Assembly: GCF_018139145.2 (NCBI RefSeq)
Contig: NC_059476.1
Coordinates: 12,889,001-12,953,000, forward strand
Origin: Gymnogyps californianus
Lineage: Eukaryota > Chordata > Aves > Accipitriformes > Cathartidae
Length of the DNA stretch: 64,000 nucleotides
Direction of reading: 5' to 3'
The stretch's first letter is position 1, and each line of letters begins with the position of its first letter. Under the pieces are notes generated by a model, which had not been told where the DNA came from, did not search any database, and saw only the letters and a list, made by a program, of their open reading frames with translations. Both the position numbers and the translations under genes were made by a program. Positions 63,901 to 64,000 of the stretch are shown here, one piece after another.

Positions 63901-64000
63901 GGAAGGGCCGTTCTCTCCTTAAAATGCAAAACCTCAGAAAAAAATAAATGGCTCATCCTTTTGAAAAATCAATCCCTAAATGTCATAAAATATTACTCGG

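Larger units (their letters stand above)
1..64000 (+). other. SORCS1: SORCS1 gene, partial (probably intron 1 to intron 3)
   Basis: The whole window appears to lie inside one large + strand gene, because two exons near 9.2 kb and 46.3 kb splice in phase into a continuous SorCS-family sequence. SorCS1 is a type I membrane receptor with a VPS10P domain. In vertebrates it sorts neuronal cargo such as neurexin, AMPA-receptor subunits and APP between Golgi, endosomes and the cell surface. SorCS genes are known for very long introns, which fits a 37-kb intron here. Exon 1 (signal peptide, propeptide) and all later exons (rest of the propeller, PKD and leucine-rich parts, membrane helix, tail) are outside the window. 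SORCS3 is the main alternative. I prefer SORCS1 because of the residues ILSYLYVCPTNKRK and the Tyr and Ile in LYDYNLGSITESS. Family assignment is firm; paralogue choice rests on memory. Confidence 0.85.
46425..64000 (+). other. SORCS1: SORCS1 intron 3 (5' part), few recognisable features
   Basis: The intron starts with GTAGGT and runs to the window end. I looked for the next family exon, which should begin with a short hydrophobic stretch followed by an acidic DPE-like segment and a second Asp-box with DEGATY. I did not find it, so the exon must be downstream. The sequence is AT-rich and I recognise no gene, RNA or clear LINE in it. Low-complexity tracts are at 52418-52466 (T-rich), 56312-56329 and 60757-60772 (poly-T) and 63824-63848 (AAAAATA repeats). 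A possible antisense MIR lies at 57885-57985. Confidence 0.85.

Noticed and set aside
46425..64000. Search for the next SORCS1 exon
   Set aside because: No stretch encodes the expected acidic segment and second Asp-box between splice sites, so exon 4 is taken to lie beyond the window.
1..64000. CRISPR arrays, tRNA or rRNA genes, operons, plasmid or phage modules
   Set aside because: No regularly spaced direct repeats, no foldable tRNA with intact boxes, and no dense coding; the DNA is vertebrate intron.

Overview
The window looks like intronic DNA from a bird genome. Three things point that way. CR1 non-LTR retrotransposons of several ages are present, two of them with the typical avian 3' end. 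There is a long solo LTR resembling the ERVL LTRs of songbirds and other Neoaves. The rest is AT-rich, repeat-poor sequence in which almost every open reading frame is short and unconvincing. Nothing suggests a bacterial, phage or plasmid origin.

The only protein-coding gene I can support is on the + strand. Two short exons join exactly in phase and encode adjacent parts of a SorCS-family VPS10-domain receptor, best matched from memory to SORCS1. The first is 9175-9242 (68 bp, starts in phase 0, ends with two bases of an Arg codon). The second is 46325-46424 (100 bp, supplies the third base of that codon and ends in phase 0). They are probably exons 2 and 3. They code for the start of the VPS10P beta-propeller, including an Asp-box. 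Exon 1 must lie upstream and exon 4 downstream; I looked for the exon 4 sequence after 46425 and did not find it. The layout is therefore: end of intron 1 (1-9174), exon 2, the 37,082-bp intron 2 (9243-46324), exon 3, and the start of intron 3 (46425-64000).

Intron 1 is the busiest part. It holds the solo LTR (699-1849), a tRNA-like SINE fragment, a 5'-truncated CR1 of about 1.1 kb (4225-5364), a MIR fragment, a GC-rich stretch with a G-quadruplex motif (6430-7290) and an antisense CR1 fragment 0.4 kb before exon 2. Intron 2 holds a perfect 30-bp palindrome, several diverged CR1 and MIR fragments, a decayed CR1 region that still shows an endonuclease-like ORF (about 41020-41640), and a young CR1 tail ending only 60 bp before exon 3. 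Intron 3 shows almost nothing recognisable apart from simple T-rich or purine-rich tracts.

I found no RNA gene, CRISPR array, complete mobile element or undescribed multi-gene system. The points most worth following are how transposons sit relative to the splice sites and poly(A) signals of a very large neuronal gene, the palindrome, and the GC-rich block. Repeat family names rest on pattern recall, not on a database search.
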